From assembly GCF_000685215.1 (NCBI RefSeq), contig NZ_ARYJ01000008.1, positions 62,001 to 126,000 of the forward strand: a DNA stretch of 64,000 nt, written 5' to 3'. Made by a program: the position numbers and the translations under genes. This document shows positions 41,768-50,902 of the stretch, piece by piece (the stretch's first letter is position 1; each line of letters starts with the position of its first letter). The notes beneath the pieces are model-generated. The model saw nothing but the letters and a program-made list of their open reading frames with translations. It had not been told where the DNA came from and ran no database searches. The stretch comes from Hyphomonas jannaschiana VP2. GTDB lineage: Bacteria > Pseudomonadota > Alphaproteobacteria > Caulobacterales > Hyphomonadaceae.

Positions 41768-42732
41768 TCAGCACCTGGATCGCCCTGCGCAAGGCCGGTC
41801 TGCTTGGCATCAATGAGCGGAACCTCCGCCTCGTGAACGATCTGAACCCACGCCGCCTCATGCGGCTGGTGAACGACAAGACGGAAACCAAGCGTCTTGC
41901 GATCGAAGCAGGTATTCCGACGCCTGAACTCTATGGCCTGATCCGCAATCCGCTCGACATGCGCAACCTGGAGACGCTGTTGGACAAGCCAGACGGCTGT
42001 GTCATCAAGCCGGCCAATGGCTCTCAGGGCAATGGCATTCAGGTGATCCTCGGCCCGATGCGTGGCGGATGGCGCCGGTCGAATGGCCAGCGCGCCCTCT
42101 TCGAAGACCTGAAATTCCACGTCAACAACATCCTGTCAGGAATGTACTCCCTGTCCGGCCAGCCTGATGTCGCGATGATCGAATACCGGGTCAAATTCGA
42201 CGAAGTGTTCGACCCCATCAGCTTCGGCGGCGTGCCGGATATTCGGATCATCGTGCTGCGCGGCATTCCCTTTGTCGCCATGGTCCGCCTGCCAACTGCT
42301 GAATCCGACGGAAAGGCCAACCTACACAAGGGCGGCGTCGGCGTAGGGCTAGACCTTGTCACCGGTCGCACCATGCATGGCATGCAGAACGGCAAGACGA
42401 CGGAAATCCATCCGGACACAGCCAATCCACTCAGCAATTTTTCCGTGCCTCACTGGGACGCGATGCTGCTCATGGCAGCCAAGGCCTATGAAGTGACAGG
42501 ACTCGGCTATCTCGGTGCCGACATCGTGCTCGACAAGGGCAAGGGTCCCCTGCTTCTGGAGCTGAATGCCCGGCCGGGCCTTGCCATCCAGATTGCCAAT
42601 CGCATGGGCATCCGGCCGCTGGTCAACGCCGCGCTGACAGCCGACACAGAAGGGCTCGACGCGGAAGGCCGCGTGGATCTGGCGAAAAAGCTATATCGCC
42701 AGCACGCACCTGCCCATCCGGTAAATGCCTAA
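41764..42732 (+). CDS. Alpha-L-glutamate ligase-like ATP-grasp protein
   Basis: A 322-residue cytoplasmic ATP-grasp enzyme. Visible elements are the lid/ATP region CVIKPANGSQGNGIQVILGP, the Glu/Arg region IEYRVKFDEVFDPISFGGVPDIRIIVLRGIPFVAMVRLPT and the metal site LLELNARPGLAIQIANRMG. It belongs to the RimK-like group linked to sugar- or peptide-transfer ATP-grasp proteins and should form an amide bond to a carboxylate activated by ATP. Its acceptor is unknown. It overlaps the 7-TM gene (ATGA) and the converging Anbu gene by 4 bp. Confidence 0.82.
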   Translation: MISTWIALRKAGLLGINERNLRLVNDLNPRRLMRLVNDKTETKRLAIEAGIPTPELYGLIRNPLDMRNLETLLDKPDGCVIKPANGSQGNGIQVILGPMRGGWRRSNGQRALFEDLKFHVNNILSGMYSLSGQPDVAMIEYRVKFDEVFDPISFGGVPDIRIIVLRGIPFVAMVRLPTAESDGKANLHKGGVGVGLDLVTGRTMHGMQNGKTTEIHPDTANPLSNFSVPHWDAMLLMAAKAYEVTGLGYLGADIVLDKGKGPLLLELNARPGLAIQIANRMGIRPLVNAALTADTEGLDAEGRVDLAKKLYRQHAPAHPVNA

Positions 42733-43478
42733 GCCTGGTCGTCCGGCCCGAACGTGAAGTCCGGAAGTGACTTGAAGGCGAGCTTCAGCGCATCACCCCA
42801 GCTACTGGAAACGGTCTGGAAATAAGGGTCGTCGTCTTCGACGCGGCGCCGGTGCCCGACCTGCATCGTTCCCGTTTCGACTACCTGCAGGTCCAGCGGC
42901 ATGCCGACAGACAGATTGGCTTTCAGGGTCGAGTCGAATGAGACGTACAGCAACTTGACCGCTTCTTCGAAGCTCATGTCCGGGTCATAGGCGCGCAGCA
43001 GGATCGGCCGCCCATACTTGGTCTCACCGATCTGGAAGAAGGGTGTCTCTTCGCTCGCTTCGATGAAATTGCCTTCCGGATAGACCATGAACAGGCGCGG
43101 CTCGATCCCCGTGATCTGCCCCCCCACAATCATGGTGGCGCCATAGTCCGCCTCTGATTCCGGGCCGGTCATCTTCTGCGTCTTGATGACTTCCTTGAGC
43201 GTATCGCCGATAATATTTGCAACCTGGAACATTGTCGGCGCTTCCAGCAGGCTGGGACGGCGCTCCTTCGGCGCTTTTGTCCGCTCATCTAGCAGGCTGA
43301 TAACGGCCTGAGAGGTCGCAAGGTTGCCTGCCGTCAGGACGGTGATGACCCGTTCCCCCGGTTCTTCCCAGGTAAACATCTTCCGGAACCGGGATATGTT
43401 GTCGACACCGGCATTTGTACGCGTGTCGGACATGAAGATGAGCCCCGCGTTGAGCCGCATCGCCACGCAATATGTCAC
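42729..43478 (-). CDS. Proteasome-like peptidase Anbu
   Basis: A 249-residue Ntn-hydrolase of the Anbu (ancestral beta subunit) family. The start is GTG followed directly by Thr (TYCVAMRLNAGLIFMSDTRTNAG), so removal of Met exposes the Thr nucleophile without a propeptide, as in other Anbu proteins. FRKMFTWE and GDTLKEVIKTQKM follow. Anbu forms large open rings, and no partner unfoldase is seen. It is last in a unit with circularly permuted ATP-grasp, alpha-E and transglutaminase genes, the known genomic context of Anbu. It may process short peptides made by the ligase. Confidence 0.88.
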   Translation of the reverse strand: MTYCVAMRLNAGLIFMSDTRTNAGVDNISRFRKMFTWEEPGERVITVLTAGNLATSQAVISLLDERTKAPKERRPSLLEAPTMFQVANIIGDTLKEVIKTQKMTGPESEADYGATMIVGGQITGIEPRLFMVYPEGNFIEASEETPFFQIGETKYGRPILLRAYDPDMSFEEAVKLLYVSFDSTLKANLSVGMPLDLQVVETGTMQVGHRRRVEDDDPYFQTVSSSWGDALKLAFKSLPDFTFGPDDQA

Positions 43479-43502
43479 TTCGAACCTCTTCGGACCCGTT
43501 GA

Positions 43503-44303
43503 TTATTGTTGAACCTGGACATTGACGGACAGCACTTCCTGCTCTCCGCCATACATCACCCCTGTCATGGGACCAGCTTCGCGATAGTCGAGCCCGGTTG
43601 CAACCTGAATATACCGTTCGTCAGGACAAACACGGTTGGCTGCATCAAATCCGACCCATCCCAGGCCATCGACCCAGGCCTCTGCCCAGGCATGCCCTGC
43701 GTCCTGGTCCACACGGTCCAGCATCATCATGTATCCACTGACATAACGGGCCGGGAACCCCAGAAGCCGGGCAGCGGATGTGAAGACGTGAGCGTGATCC
43801 TGACAAACGCCATGGCCGATCGCCAGCGCCTCCTCGGCGCTTGTATCCGGCCCGGTCGGCTCAGTATCATACACCACGGCCTCAGCGATGAGGTTCATCA
43901 GCGTGTGCAGGGTTTCCAGGCTGAGGTCCGGGTCCCGGCCGAGCTGGGAGACGAGAGCCCGCACACCCTTCCCCACCTTCGTCAGCGGCGTAAAACGGCG
44001 ATAAAGCCAGAGCGGCGGCACCAGCCGGTCGTTGGAGAGTACGCCTGCGGTATCGCGCGTTTCCACTTCGCCTTTGCAGGAGATCGATACACGCCTCGCA
44101 TCCGGCTCAATGGAGACCAGCTCAACATGGTTGCCATGATGGTCAACATACCTTGCTTCGCTCCTGGCACCTTCCAGAACCAGGTCCCAGGAGATCACCG
44201 TCTGCGCGTCCGTATCGTGCGGGCGCTTGCGAACCTGATGCAGCGCATAAGTCGCTGCCTTCTCGTAATCATAAACCGTGGTGTGATCGATGCGCAGTCT
44301 CAT
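43503..44303 (-). CDS. Transglutaminase-like cysteine peptidase
   Basis: A 266-residue protein with an N-terminal beta domain (LRIDHTTVYDYEKAATYALHQVRKRP) and a C-terminal transglutaminase fold. The catalytic triad can be seen as Cys in GHGVCQDHAHVF, His in DAGHAWAEAWV and Asp in WVGFDAAN, so the enzyme should be active as peptidase or amidase. It has no signal peptide. It belongs to the bacterial transglutaminase family found next to alpha-E and permuted ATP-grasp genes, 3 bp after alpha-E and 24 bp before Anbu. Confidence 0.88.
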   Translation of the reverse strand: MRLRIDHTTVYDYEKAATYALHQVRKRPHDTDAQTVISWDLVLEGARSEARYVDHHGNHVELVSIEPDARRVSISCKGEVETRDTAGVLSNDRLVPPLWLYRRFTPLTKVGKGVRALVSQLGRDPDLSLETLHTLMNLIAEAVVYDTEPTGPDTSAEEALAIGHGVCQDHAHVFTSAARLLGFPARYVSGYMMMLDRVDQDAGHAWAEAWVDGLGWVGFDAANRVCPDERYIQVATGLDYREAGPMTGVMYGGEQEVLSVNVQVQQ

Positions 44304-44306
44304 GGC

Positions 44307-45248
44307 TTACTCATTGAACCTGTAATCGGTTTCGATCTGGGCGGAGAATGCCGCATTCTGAGCCATGAAACTTGTCAGGAATTCGTGCAGGCCCTCCTCG
44401 AAGACGAGGGCAATATTCAGCGCTGTCAGCCGGTTCTCCTGCCGGATCGCCAGCTCATGCGCGGGTGTGCTTCCCCCGTACTCTTCCGCCAGGCGCCCCA
44501 GGTACTCCGTGATCATATCATAGCAGAAAGCCAGGGAACGCGGCAGGCGGGCGTCAAAGATCAGGAAGTCCGCAATAGCCGGTGGGCTGACCGTTCCGCC
44601 GTTCAGCCAGTAGAAGCTGCGCTCAGCTGAAGCTGAGCGCAGGATCATTTCCCACTGCACATTATCTAGTGACGAACCGATCGAGGAACTCGACGGCAGC
44701 AGGACATAATATTTCGCATCCAGAATACGGGACGTATTGTCCGCCCGCTCCACCAACGTGCCGATCTGCATGAAATTGTAGATGTCATTGCGCAACATCG
44801 TGCCGGTGACGGCCCCGCGCACCTGCGCCCCCTGCCCCCGCACGAGAGAGAGGACTTCCGGCAGGTCCCGCTCAGATACTGGCCGGCGCAAGGCATCCCG
44901 CACGCTCATCCAGGCATCATTGATCGCTTCCCAGACCTCCCGCGTCAGCGCGGTCCGGGTCATCCGCGCATTTTCCCGGGCGGCATGGAAGCCGCACAGG
45001 ACGCTGTTGGGATTCTCCTTGTCACGCAGAAGGAAGTCCAGAATCTTTTCTGAACGTATCGTCTCATGCTTTTCCAGATAGGCCTGCTGGCAGCCTGCCG
45101 TGGTGATGACAGAGCCCCACTCCTCTGTGTTGGACTCCGCCCGCGTCAGCGCCATACGGAACCCGGCCTCCGCCAGGCGTGCGGTGTTTTCCGCTCTTTC
45201 CATATAGCGGGTCAGCCAGAAGAGGCCGGCAGCTGTACGACCCAGCAT
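44307..45248 (-). CDS. Alpha-E domain protein
   Basis: A 313-residue all-helical protein with the typical start LGRTAAGLFWLTRYMERAENTARLAEAGFRM and repeated helical E-rich blocks (AHELAIRQENRLTALNIALVFEEGLHEF). The alpha-E domain has no known catalytic activity and is linked in genomes to circularly permuted ATP-grasp and transglutaminase proteins, where it may be a scaffold. The ATG at 45248 is preferred over a GTG three bases upstream. Confidence 0.88.
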   Translation of the reverse strand: MLGRTAAGLFWLTRYMERAENTARLAEAGFRMALTRAESNTEEWGSVITTAGCQQAYLEKHETIRSEKILDFLLRDKENPNSVLCGFHAARENARMTRTALTREVWEAINDAWMSVRDALRRPVSERDLPEVLSLVRGQGAQVRGAVTGTMLRNDIYNFMQIGTLVERADNTSRILDAKYYVLLPSSSSIGSSLDNVQWEMILRSASAERSFYWLNGGTVSPPAIADFLIFDARLPRSLAFCYDMITEYLGRLAEEYGGSTPAHELAIRQENRLTALNIALVFEEGLHEFLTSFMAQNAAFSAQIETDYRFNE

Positions 45249-45251
45249 CAC

Positions 45252-46685
45252 CTATTCCCCCTTCAGGACCCAGGTGTCCTTGGTTCCGCCGCCCTGACTG
45301 GAATTTACGACCAGGGAGCCCTTTTTCATTGCCACGCGGGTCAGCCCACCCGGTGTCACCTTCACCCCTTCCGGAGAGACCAGAACGAATGGCCGCAAGT
45401 CGACATGTCTCGGCGCAAGCCCTGACTTTGTCAGCACAGGAACGGTAGAGAGCGCGAGCGTCGGCTGGGCAATATAGTTCTCCGGCTTGTCTACCAGTTT
45501 TGCGCGGAAGGCTTTCAGCTCCGCCTTGCTGGCGGCCGGCCCGACCAGCATTCCGTACCCGCCAGACCCGTGCACTTCCTTGACCACCAGCTCTTGCAGG
45601 TGTTCCAGCACATAGGCCAGCGCGTCCTTCTCGGCACACCGCCAGGTCGGCACGTTCTGCAGGATCGGCTTCTGGCCGGTGTAGAATTCAACGATGTCCG
45701 GCATGTAGGAATAGATCGCCTTGTCATCGGCAATCCCTGTGCCCGGCGCATTTGCGATCGTGATGCCGCCAGCGCGATAAATATCGAAAATGCCCGCGAC
45801 CCCCAGCAGGGAGTCCGACCGGAAATTTAACGGGTCGAGGAAATCATCATCGATCCGGCGATAGATCACATCGATCGGTTCATAGCCGCGCGTCGTGCGC
45901 ATGGCGATCCGGCCATCGGTGACCCGAAGGTCATGCCCTTCAACCAGTTCGACCCCCATCTGGTCTGCCAGAAAGGCATGTTCGAAATAGGCAGAGTTGT
46001 GGATGCCAGGCGTGAGCACCGCGACGGTCGGACGGTGACCATCCGCAGCCGGCGGGCCGCACTGCTCAAGCGAGCGCCGCAGCATCGCCGGGTACTGCTG
46101 AACCGGTTCGACACGGATATGCGAGAAAAGTTCCGGAAACATCTTCAGCATCGTCTCACGGTTTTCCAGCATGTAGGACACGCCGCTTGGCGTGCGCGCA
46201 TTGTCTTCCAGTACGAAGAATTCGTTGGGGCCGGTGCGGACAAGGTCCACGCCGACAATATGGGTATAGATACCTCCCGGCGGATCCACACCGATCATTC
46301 TCGGCAGGAAGGCGTCGTTCTCGCGGATCAGACGTTCGGGCACGCGGCCGGCCCGGATGATCTCCTGCCGGTGATAGATGTCGTGCAGGAAAGCATTGAT
46401 CGCCTTCACCCGCTGCTCGATACCGCGCACCAGGTTCGCCCATTCTCCTGCCCCGATAATGCGCGGGATCAGGTCAAACGGGATCAGCCGTTCGTCGGCT
46501 TCCGCTTCGCCATAGACGTTGAAAGTGATGCCAGTTCGCCGGAAGAAAGCTTGCGCTTCGACAGACTTCTTGAGCAGCGCGGGCCGGCTCATATTCTGAA
46601 GCCACTCCGCATAAGTCTCGTAAGGGGCTCGCACGTTGCCGTCGAACCCGTCCATTTCATCAAAGAATTGAGGTGCCTCTCCCAT
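45252..46685 (-). CDS. Circularly permuted ATP-grasp type 2 protein
   Basis: A 477-residue amidoligase-type protein. Characteristic segments are FFDEMDGFDGNVRAPYETYAEWL at the start, LIPFDLIPRIIGAGEWANLVRGIEQRVKAINAFLHDIYHRQEIIRAG, VLEDNARTPSGVSYMLENRETMLKMFPELF, and EVHGSGGYGMLVGPAASKAE near the end. The family is expected to form peptide bonds on an unknown small-molecule or peptide substrate. It heads the unit ATP-grasp-alpha-E-transglutaminase-Anbu. A TTG 36 bp upstream with GAGGCGGG before it is an alternative start. Confidence 0.88.
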   Translation of the reverse strand: MGEAPQFFDEMDGFDGNVRAPYETYAEWLQNMSRPALLKKSVEAQAFFRRTGITFNVYGEAEADERLIPFDLIPRIIGAGEWANLVRGIEQRVKAINAFLHDIYHRQEIIRAGRVPERLIRENDAFLPRMIGVDPPGGIYTHIVGVDLVRTGPNEFFVLEDNARTPSGVSYMLENRETMLKMFPELFSHIRVEPVQQYPAMLRRSLEQCGPPAADGHRPTVAVLTPGIHNSAYFEHAFLADQMGVELVEGHDLRVTDGRIAMRTTRGYEPIDVIYRRIDDDFLDPLNFRSDSLLGVAGIFDIYRAGGITIANAPGTGIADDKAIYSYMPDIVEFYTGQKPILQNVPTWRCAEKDALAYVLEHLQELVVKEVHGSGGYGMLVGPAASKAELKAFRAKLVDKPENYIAQPTLALSTVPVLTKSGLAPRHVDLRPFVLVSPEGVKVTPGGLTRVAMKKGSLVVNSSQGGGTKDTWVLKGE

Positions 46686-46788
46686 GGAGACATGAACACA
46701 TGCAAGCGTATGCCCGGTCAACCCGCCTCAGCGGGCATAACCTTGCGCCACTGAGGTCGCCCGGCTTTGAAGAATGCGCCATCCGCGC

Positions 46789-46805
46789 TGCCCAAAAATT
46801 GGGCA
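46789..46805 (-). terminator. Hairpin after the GH15 gene
   Basis: TGCCCAA-AAA-TTGGGCA, a perfect 7-bp stem, lies 6 bases after the GH15 stop. There is no long U-run, so it may be a weak terminator or mRNA 3' end. A second nested repeat around CCCGC-CTCA-GCGGG lies near 46721-46734. Confidence 0.4.
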
Positions 46806-46811
46806 CCCTGC

Positions 46812-48581
46812 CTAGATCGACTCGCCCCAGGACCGCGAAAGCAGAGCCGCAGAATTGATAATACCCACCATGCAATAGGTTTGCGGGAAATTCCCCCAGA
46901 GCTCGCCTGTTTCAGTATCCACGTCTTCAGACAAGAGGCCGAGATGGTTGCGAGCGGCCAGCAGCGCCTCGAAAACGCGCCGGGCTTCTTCGGCCTCACC
47001 GATCCGGTAAAGGGCATCGACCAGCCAGAACGTGCACGCAGTGAAGGCGGTTTTCGGTTTCCCGAAATCGTCCGTCACCTTGTAGCGATAGACATGGTCA
47101 CCTTCGCGCAGGTCGCGATTGATGACCTGAACGGTTGAGATGTACCGCGGGTCATCCGCCTCGATAAACCCGATCTCCGCCATCAGCAGGACAGACGCAT
47201 CAAGGTCTTCCCCGCCGAAGGCTGCGGTAAAGGCGCCGACCTCTTCGTTCCACGCTTTTTCCAGAATGGTGCCGCGAATGATGTCTGCCCGCTCGCGCCA
47301 GTAATCCGCCCGCGCCGGCAAACCGAGATGCCCGGCGATTTTTGACAGGCGGTCACACGCGGCCCAGCACATGATGGCCGACGAGGTGTGGACATGAGCG
47401 ATCGTGCGGAACTCCCAGATACCGGCATCCGGAGTGTCGTGGACCGCAAAGGCCCGCTCCCCCACCGGCTCGAGTTGTTCAAACTCCGCCAGCCCCGGCC
47501 GCTTCATCAAACGGGTATCGAAAAAGCTTTGCGCGACGCCCAGAACAACCTGTCCATAGACGTCATGCTGAACATGTTCGGCAGCCTGGTTCCCAACGCG
47601 CACCGGCCCCATTCCCCGATAACCGGGCAATTGCTTTGCGAAGTCCTCCGTGAGGTCCGCCTCAAGCCCGATGCCATACACCGGCTGGATATGCCCGCCC
47701 TTGGACTGGGCCACGATATTCCGGACCCAGCGCATATAGTGCTCCAGAGTCCCCATACCCGAGAGGCGGTTCAGCGCTGTCACGGTAAAATAGGCGTCCC
47801 GGATCCAGCAATAACGGTAATCCCAGTTCCGCTCCGATCCTTCGTGTTCAGGGACAGAGGTCGTCAGCGCCGCGACGATGCCGCCGGTTTCCTCATACAC
47901 GCAGAGCTTCAGCGTAATCGCCGCGCGGATGACGGCCTGCTGCCACTCGAACGGTACCGCCAGGCTGCGCGCCCAACGCTTCCAGTATAGCCGCGTACGC
48001 TCCTCCCAATCGCGGGCAATGACTTCCGGATGGTCGGACAGGGATTCGTCTGCCCCCAGGATGAAAGCAGCCTCCCTGTCGAGTATGAAACTGGTGCCAG
48101 ACAGGATGTAGGAAACCGGCGCGTCCGTGGTGACGCGGAAACCCAGTTCTTCATCGATGAACCGGACGTGATTGACACCCCGGACCGGCTTCAGCTTGCG
48201 TCCACCCCAGTCAGTTTCCGGTGTCAGCGTGATACGCATCCGCGGCGTGCCTGCCAGAACTCGGAAGCGGCGCACAAGAGCAGCCGGGCGGAACATACGG
48301 CCCTGGTTTTCAAAACGGGGCGCGAAGTCGACGATTTCGACAACCGCGCCGTCACGCGATTCAAGACGTGTCCGCAGAATGGCACTGTTGTGATCGTAGG
48401 ATTGCGTACGGGACGCGAGGTCTTCCATCCAGACGGAAAACGCGCCGCCCCCGCCCAGCAGCTGGTTGAACACAGGCTGGCCATCGAACCTTGGCAGACA
48501 CGCCCACTGGTAATCGCCGCGAGAATTGATCAGGGCAGCAATCGTGCCGTTCCCCACGATGCCAAGGTCCAGTCCGCTCAT
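46812..48581 (-). CDS. GH15-family glycoside hydrolase (glucoamylase/trehalase type)
   Basis: A 589-residue cytoplasmic GH15 protein of normal length. An N-terminal beta-sandwich (LGIVGNGTIAALINSRGDYQWACLPRFD) is followed by an (alpha/alpha)6 barrel with the family motif RNWDYRYCWIRDAYFTV. Putative catalytic Glu residues are in GIWEFR and in the region SEDVDTETGELWGNFPQTY. Bacterial GH15 enzymes act on starch-like glucans or, in some groups, on trehalose. Coupling with otsA and otsB, with a 4-bp overlap to otsB, favours trehalose or glucan turnover linked to trehalose synthesis. Confidence 0.85.
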   Translation of the reverse strand: MSGLDLGIVGNGTIAALINSRGDYQWACLPRFDGQPVFNQLLGGGGAFSVWMEDLASRTQSYDHNSAILRTRLESRDGAVVEIVDFAPRFENQGRMFRPAALVRRFRVLAGTPRMRITLTPETDWGGRKLKPVRGVNHVRFIDEELGFRVTTDAPVSYILSGTSFILDREAAFILGADESLSDHPEVIARDWEERTRLYWKRWARSLAVPFEWQQAVIRAAITLKLCVYEETGGIVAALTTSVPEHEGSERNWDYRYCWIRDAYFTVTALNRLSGMGTLEHYMRWVRNIVAQSKGGHIQPVYGIGLEADLTEDFAKQLPGYRGMGPVRVGNQAAEHVQHDVYGQVVLGVAQSFFDTRLMKRPGLAEFEQLEPVGERAFAVHDTPDAGIWEFRTIAHVHTSSAIMCWAACDRLSKIAGHLGLPARADYWRERADIIRGTILEKAWNEEVGAFTAAFGGEDLDASVLLMAEIGFIEADDPRYISTVQVINRDLREGDHVYRYKVTDDFGKPKTAFTACTFWLVDALYRIGEAEEARRVFEALLAARNHLGLLSEDVDTETGELWGNFPQTYCMVGIINSAALLSRSWGESI

Positions 48582-49309
48582 GTCCCTGCCAGCTCCTTCA
48601 GATACGCATGCACGGCCTCGACATCCTTCAGCCGGTACTGGGCGACGGTGTCACCTGCGCCGACCTTGATCGTCAACCCGCCAAGGTCATTGGCCGTCCG
48701 GAAAGCATCCTCATCGGTCGTATCGTCACCAATCATGACCGGACGCCGCCCGGAAAACGGAACGTCTTGCATCATACGGGCCAGTGCGCGGCCCTTGTTT
48801 GCATCTTCAGGTTTGGCCTCAAAAACGAACTTGCCATGCTGTATACGGTAACCTTCGGCAGACAGCCCGGCATCTGCGAGCGCCACGCCGATTTCTTCTG
48901 CAAAATCTGGGGCTTGTCGGTAATGCAGCGCCAAAACCGGTCCTTTGGTTTCCACGCGCGTGCCGTGAAACATGGCGCTGATCTTCTCAATCGCGTGACG
49001 AACGGCATCCGGTGCAGCAGCCCGCGCTTCCGGCGGCTTCGCCTCTGGCGCCAGAGGGATAAGTCCGTGATTGCCGATCCGCCATAACCCGCCCGGCACG
49101 CGGCGGGCGAGATCCCCTGCATCCCGTCCGGAGAGAATCGCCAGCGCCCCGTCCAGCTGGTCACCGATCGTCTCCAGGACCGTATCCATGCCAGACGCCA
49201 GAAAGACCGTATCCGGATCGTCCTGCAAACCGGCCAGCGTTCCATCAAAGTCCAGAAACAGCGCATCTTCCGCCCGGAGCGGCGGCGGCGCGGCACCCTG
49301 CCCCGTCAT
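48578..49309 (-). CDS. otsB: Trehalose-6-phosphate phosphatase OtsB
   Basis: A 243-residue HAD phosphatase that dephosphorylates trehalose-6-phosphate to trehalose. Motif I is FLDFDGTLAGL, motif II lies in LAILSGRDAGDLA, and motif IV is MIGDDTTDEDAFR. The ATG at 49309 overlaps the otsA stop by one base (TGATG); a longer frame upstream lies inside otsA. The last gene of the pathway pair and directly followed by GH15 with an ATGA overlap. Confidence 0.93.
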   Translation of the reverse strand: MTGQGAAPPPLRAEDALFLDFDGTLAGLQDDPDTVFLASGMDTVLETIGDQLDGALAILSGRDAGDLARRVPGGLWRIGNHGLIPLAPEAKPPEARAAAPDAVRHAIEKISAMFHGTRVETKGPVLALHYRQAPDFAEEIGVALADAGLSAEGYRIQHGKFVFEAKPEDANKGRALARMMQDVPFSGRRPVMIGDDTTDEDAFRTANDLGGLTIKVGAGDTVAQYRLKDVEAVHAYLKELAGT

Positions 49310-50727
49310 CACGCTGCAGATACCTCGGAACCGGCAGGAACAGCATTCAGAAAACGTTCGCGCCACCAAATCAGGTCCTGCGACTGGATACCGTCCATGA
49401 GCGCCCGCCAGCGTGCCTGCCGCTCGTCGAGCGGCATGTGAATGGCCCGGTAGACCGCTTCGGCAATCGCGCTTGCATCATAAGGGTTTACGATCAGGGC
49501 CTCCAGCATCTGCTCCGCTGCGCCTGCGAACTGCGACAGGACAAGAACGCCGGGATCTTCCGGATCCTGCGCAGCGACAAATTCCTTGGCAACCAGATTC
49601 ATCCCGTCCTGCAGAGGCGTCACCAGGCATACCTTGGCCTGCCGGTAGAGACCCGCGATCTGGTCCCGGTCGTACCCGCGGGCAAGATACCGGATCGGAA
49701 TCCAGTCCAGATCCCCATAGTCGCCATTGATCCGGCCGGACAGCTCATCCAGCTGCTGGCGGAGCTGCTGGTATTCCTCAACTACGGAGCGCGAAGGCGG
49801 CGCAATCTGAGTAAAGGAAATATGCCCATGCACATCCGGGTGGCGGTCAAACAGGTCCGCCATCCCCTCGAAGCGTTGAATGAGCCCCTTGGAATAATCC
49901 ATCCGGTCGACCCCCAGCACGAGCTGGCGATTGCCAAGGAATTTGTTGAGCTTGGACGCCGCCAGCCGGGCTTCATCGCAGGTGGAGGCCTCCACAAACG
50001 CATCCACATCAATCCCGATGGGACAGTGCAGAAGACGAACCGTCCGCTCACCAACCTTAAAACGCCCATCCGGCAGCTCTTCCGCTCCGAATTCTTCTTC
50101 CAGATAGCGGGCGAGATTGTAGAGATCTTTTCCCGTCTGAACGCCCACCACATCATAGGCGCACATCGCTTCGCCCAGTTCCCGGTGCTGCGGGATCGCA
50201 CGGAAGGCATCCGGCGCAGGGAACGGAATGTGGAGGAACCAGCCGAGGCGCCCCTGCCATCCCCGCTGGCGCATCATCCGCCCCAGCAGGAAGAAATGAT
50301 AATCATGTACCCAGACAAAATCTTCCTGCCGGGCCTCCTGCACGGCAATCCGTGCAAACTTCTCATTCACGGAGCGGTAATTGCGATAGGTGTCTGCCTC
50401 GAACACGGCAAGATCGATCCGGTTGTGCATGACCGGCCAGAGAACGGAATTGGCGTAGGCAAGATAGAAACCGTCATATTGCCGGCGTGAAAGGTCGCTG
50501 AGGGCAAACTGAACTCCCTCTTCCTCCACATAATTGACCCGGGCGGTTTCGAAATCGAGGACCCGGCCGGACCAGCCGATCCAGAGGCCTTTGGTCTCCA
50601 CCAGGGTATCCCAGAGTGCGACGGCCAGCCCGCCTGCTTTGCTTTCGCTGCCTGCAGCGGTCCGGTTTGAAATGGCGACCAGACGCCCTGACGGCTCTGC
50701 CGATGTGTCTGCCTTGGCGCTTGTCAT
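49309..50727 (-). CDS. otsA: Trehalose-6-phosphate synthase OtsA
   Basis: A 472-residue GT20 enzyme that makes trehalose-6-phosphate from UDP-glucose (or another NDP-glucose) and glucose-6-phosphate. N-terminal [62 protein letters not shown] and [20 protein letters not shown] are conserved. The ATG at 50727 has GGAAGG upstream; an earlier start 24 bp away is possible. First gene of otsA-otsB-GH15, likely an osmotic or desiccation response unit. Confidence 0.95.
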   Translation of the reverse strand: MTSAKADTSAEPSGRLVAISNRTAAGSESKAGGLAVALWDTLVETKGLWIGWSGRVLDFETARVNYVEEEGVQFALSDLSRRQYDGFYLAYANSVLWPVMHNRIDLAVFEADTYRNYRSVNEKFARIAVQEARQEDFVWVHDYHFFLLGRMMRQRGWQGRLGWFLHIPFPAPDAFRAIPQHRELGEAMCAYDVVGVQTGKDLYNLARYLEEEFGAEELPDGRFKVGERTVRLLHCPIGIDVDAFVEASTCDEARLAASKLNKFLGNRQLVLGVDRMDYSKGLIQRFEGMADLFDRHPDVHGHISFTQIAPPSRSVVEEYQQLRQQLDELSGRINGDYGDLDWIPIRYLARGYDRDQIAGLYRQAKVCLVTPLQDGMNLVAKEFVAAQDPEDPGVLVLSQFAGAAEQMLEALIVNPYDASAIAEAVYRAIHMPLDERQARWRALMDGIQSQDLIWWRERFLNAVPAGSEVSAA

Positions 50728-50865
50728 CGGTTCCTTCCTGTTAGGTTCCATGTAGGCCGCTCTGCCGGAAGACCCAACCTCCGGAGGCCATTTTCCCCGG
50801 GAAAATTTCCAGCCTGCTCAGGATTGAGCCAATGATGGCGCCCCCGGATGAGGGATTAACGACAG

Positions 50866-50879
50866 ACCGCCCGGGCGGT
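50866..50879 (-). terminator. GC palindrome after AGE-family gene
   Basis: ACCGCCCGGGCGGT, a perfect 14-bp palindrome, lies 24 bases after the stop of the AGE gene. A second palindrome-like stretch, TTTTCCCCGGGAAAA, is at 50791-50805. One or both may end the polysaccharide operon before otsA. No U-run follows on the minus strand. Confidence 0.35.
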
Positions 50880-50902
50880 TCCCCAAGGCATGTGCAGCTG
50901 CG

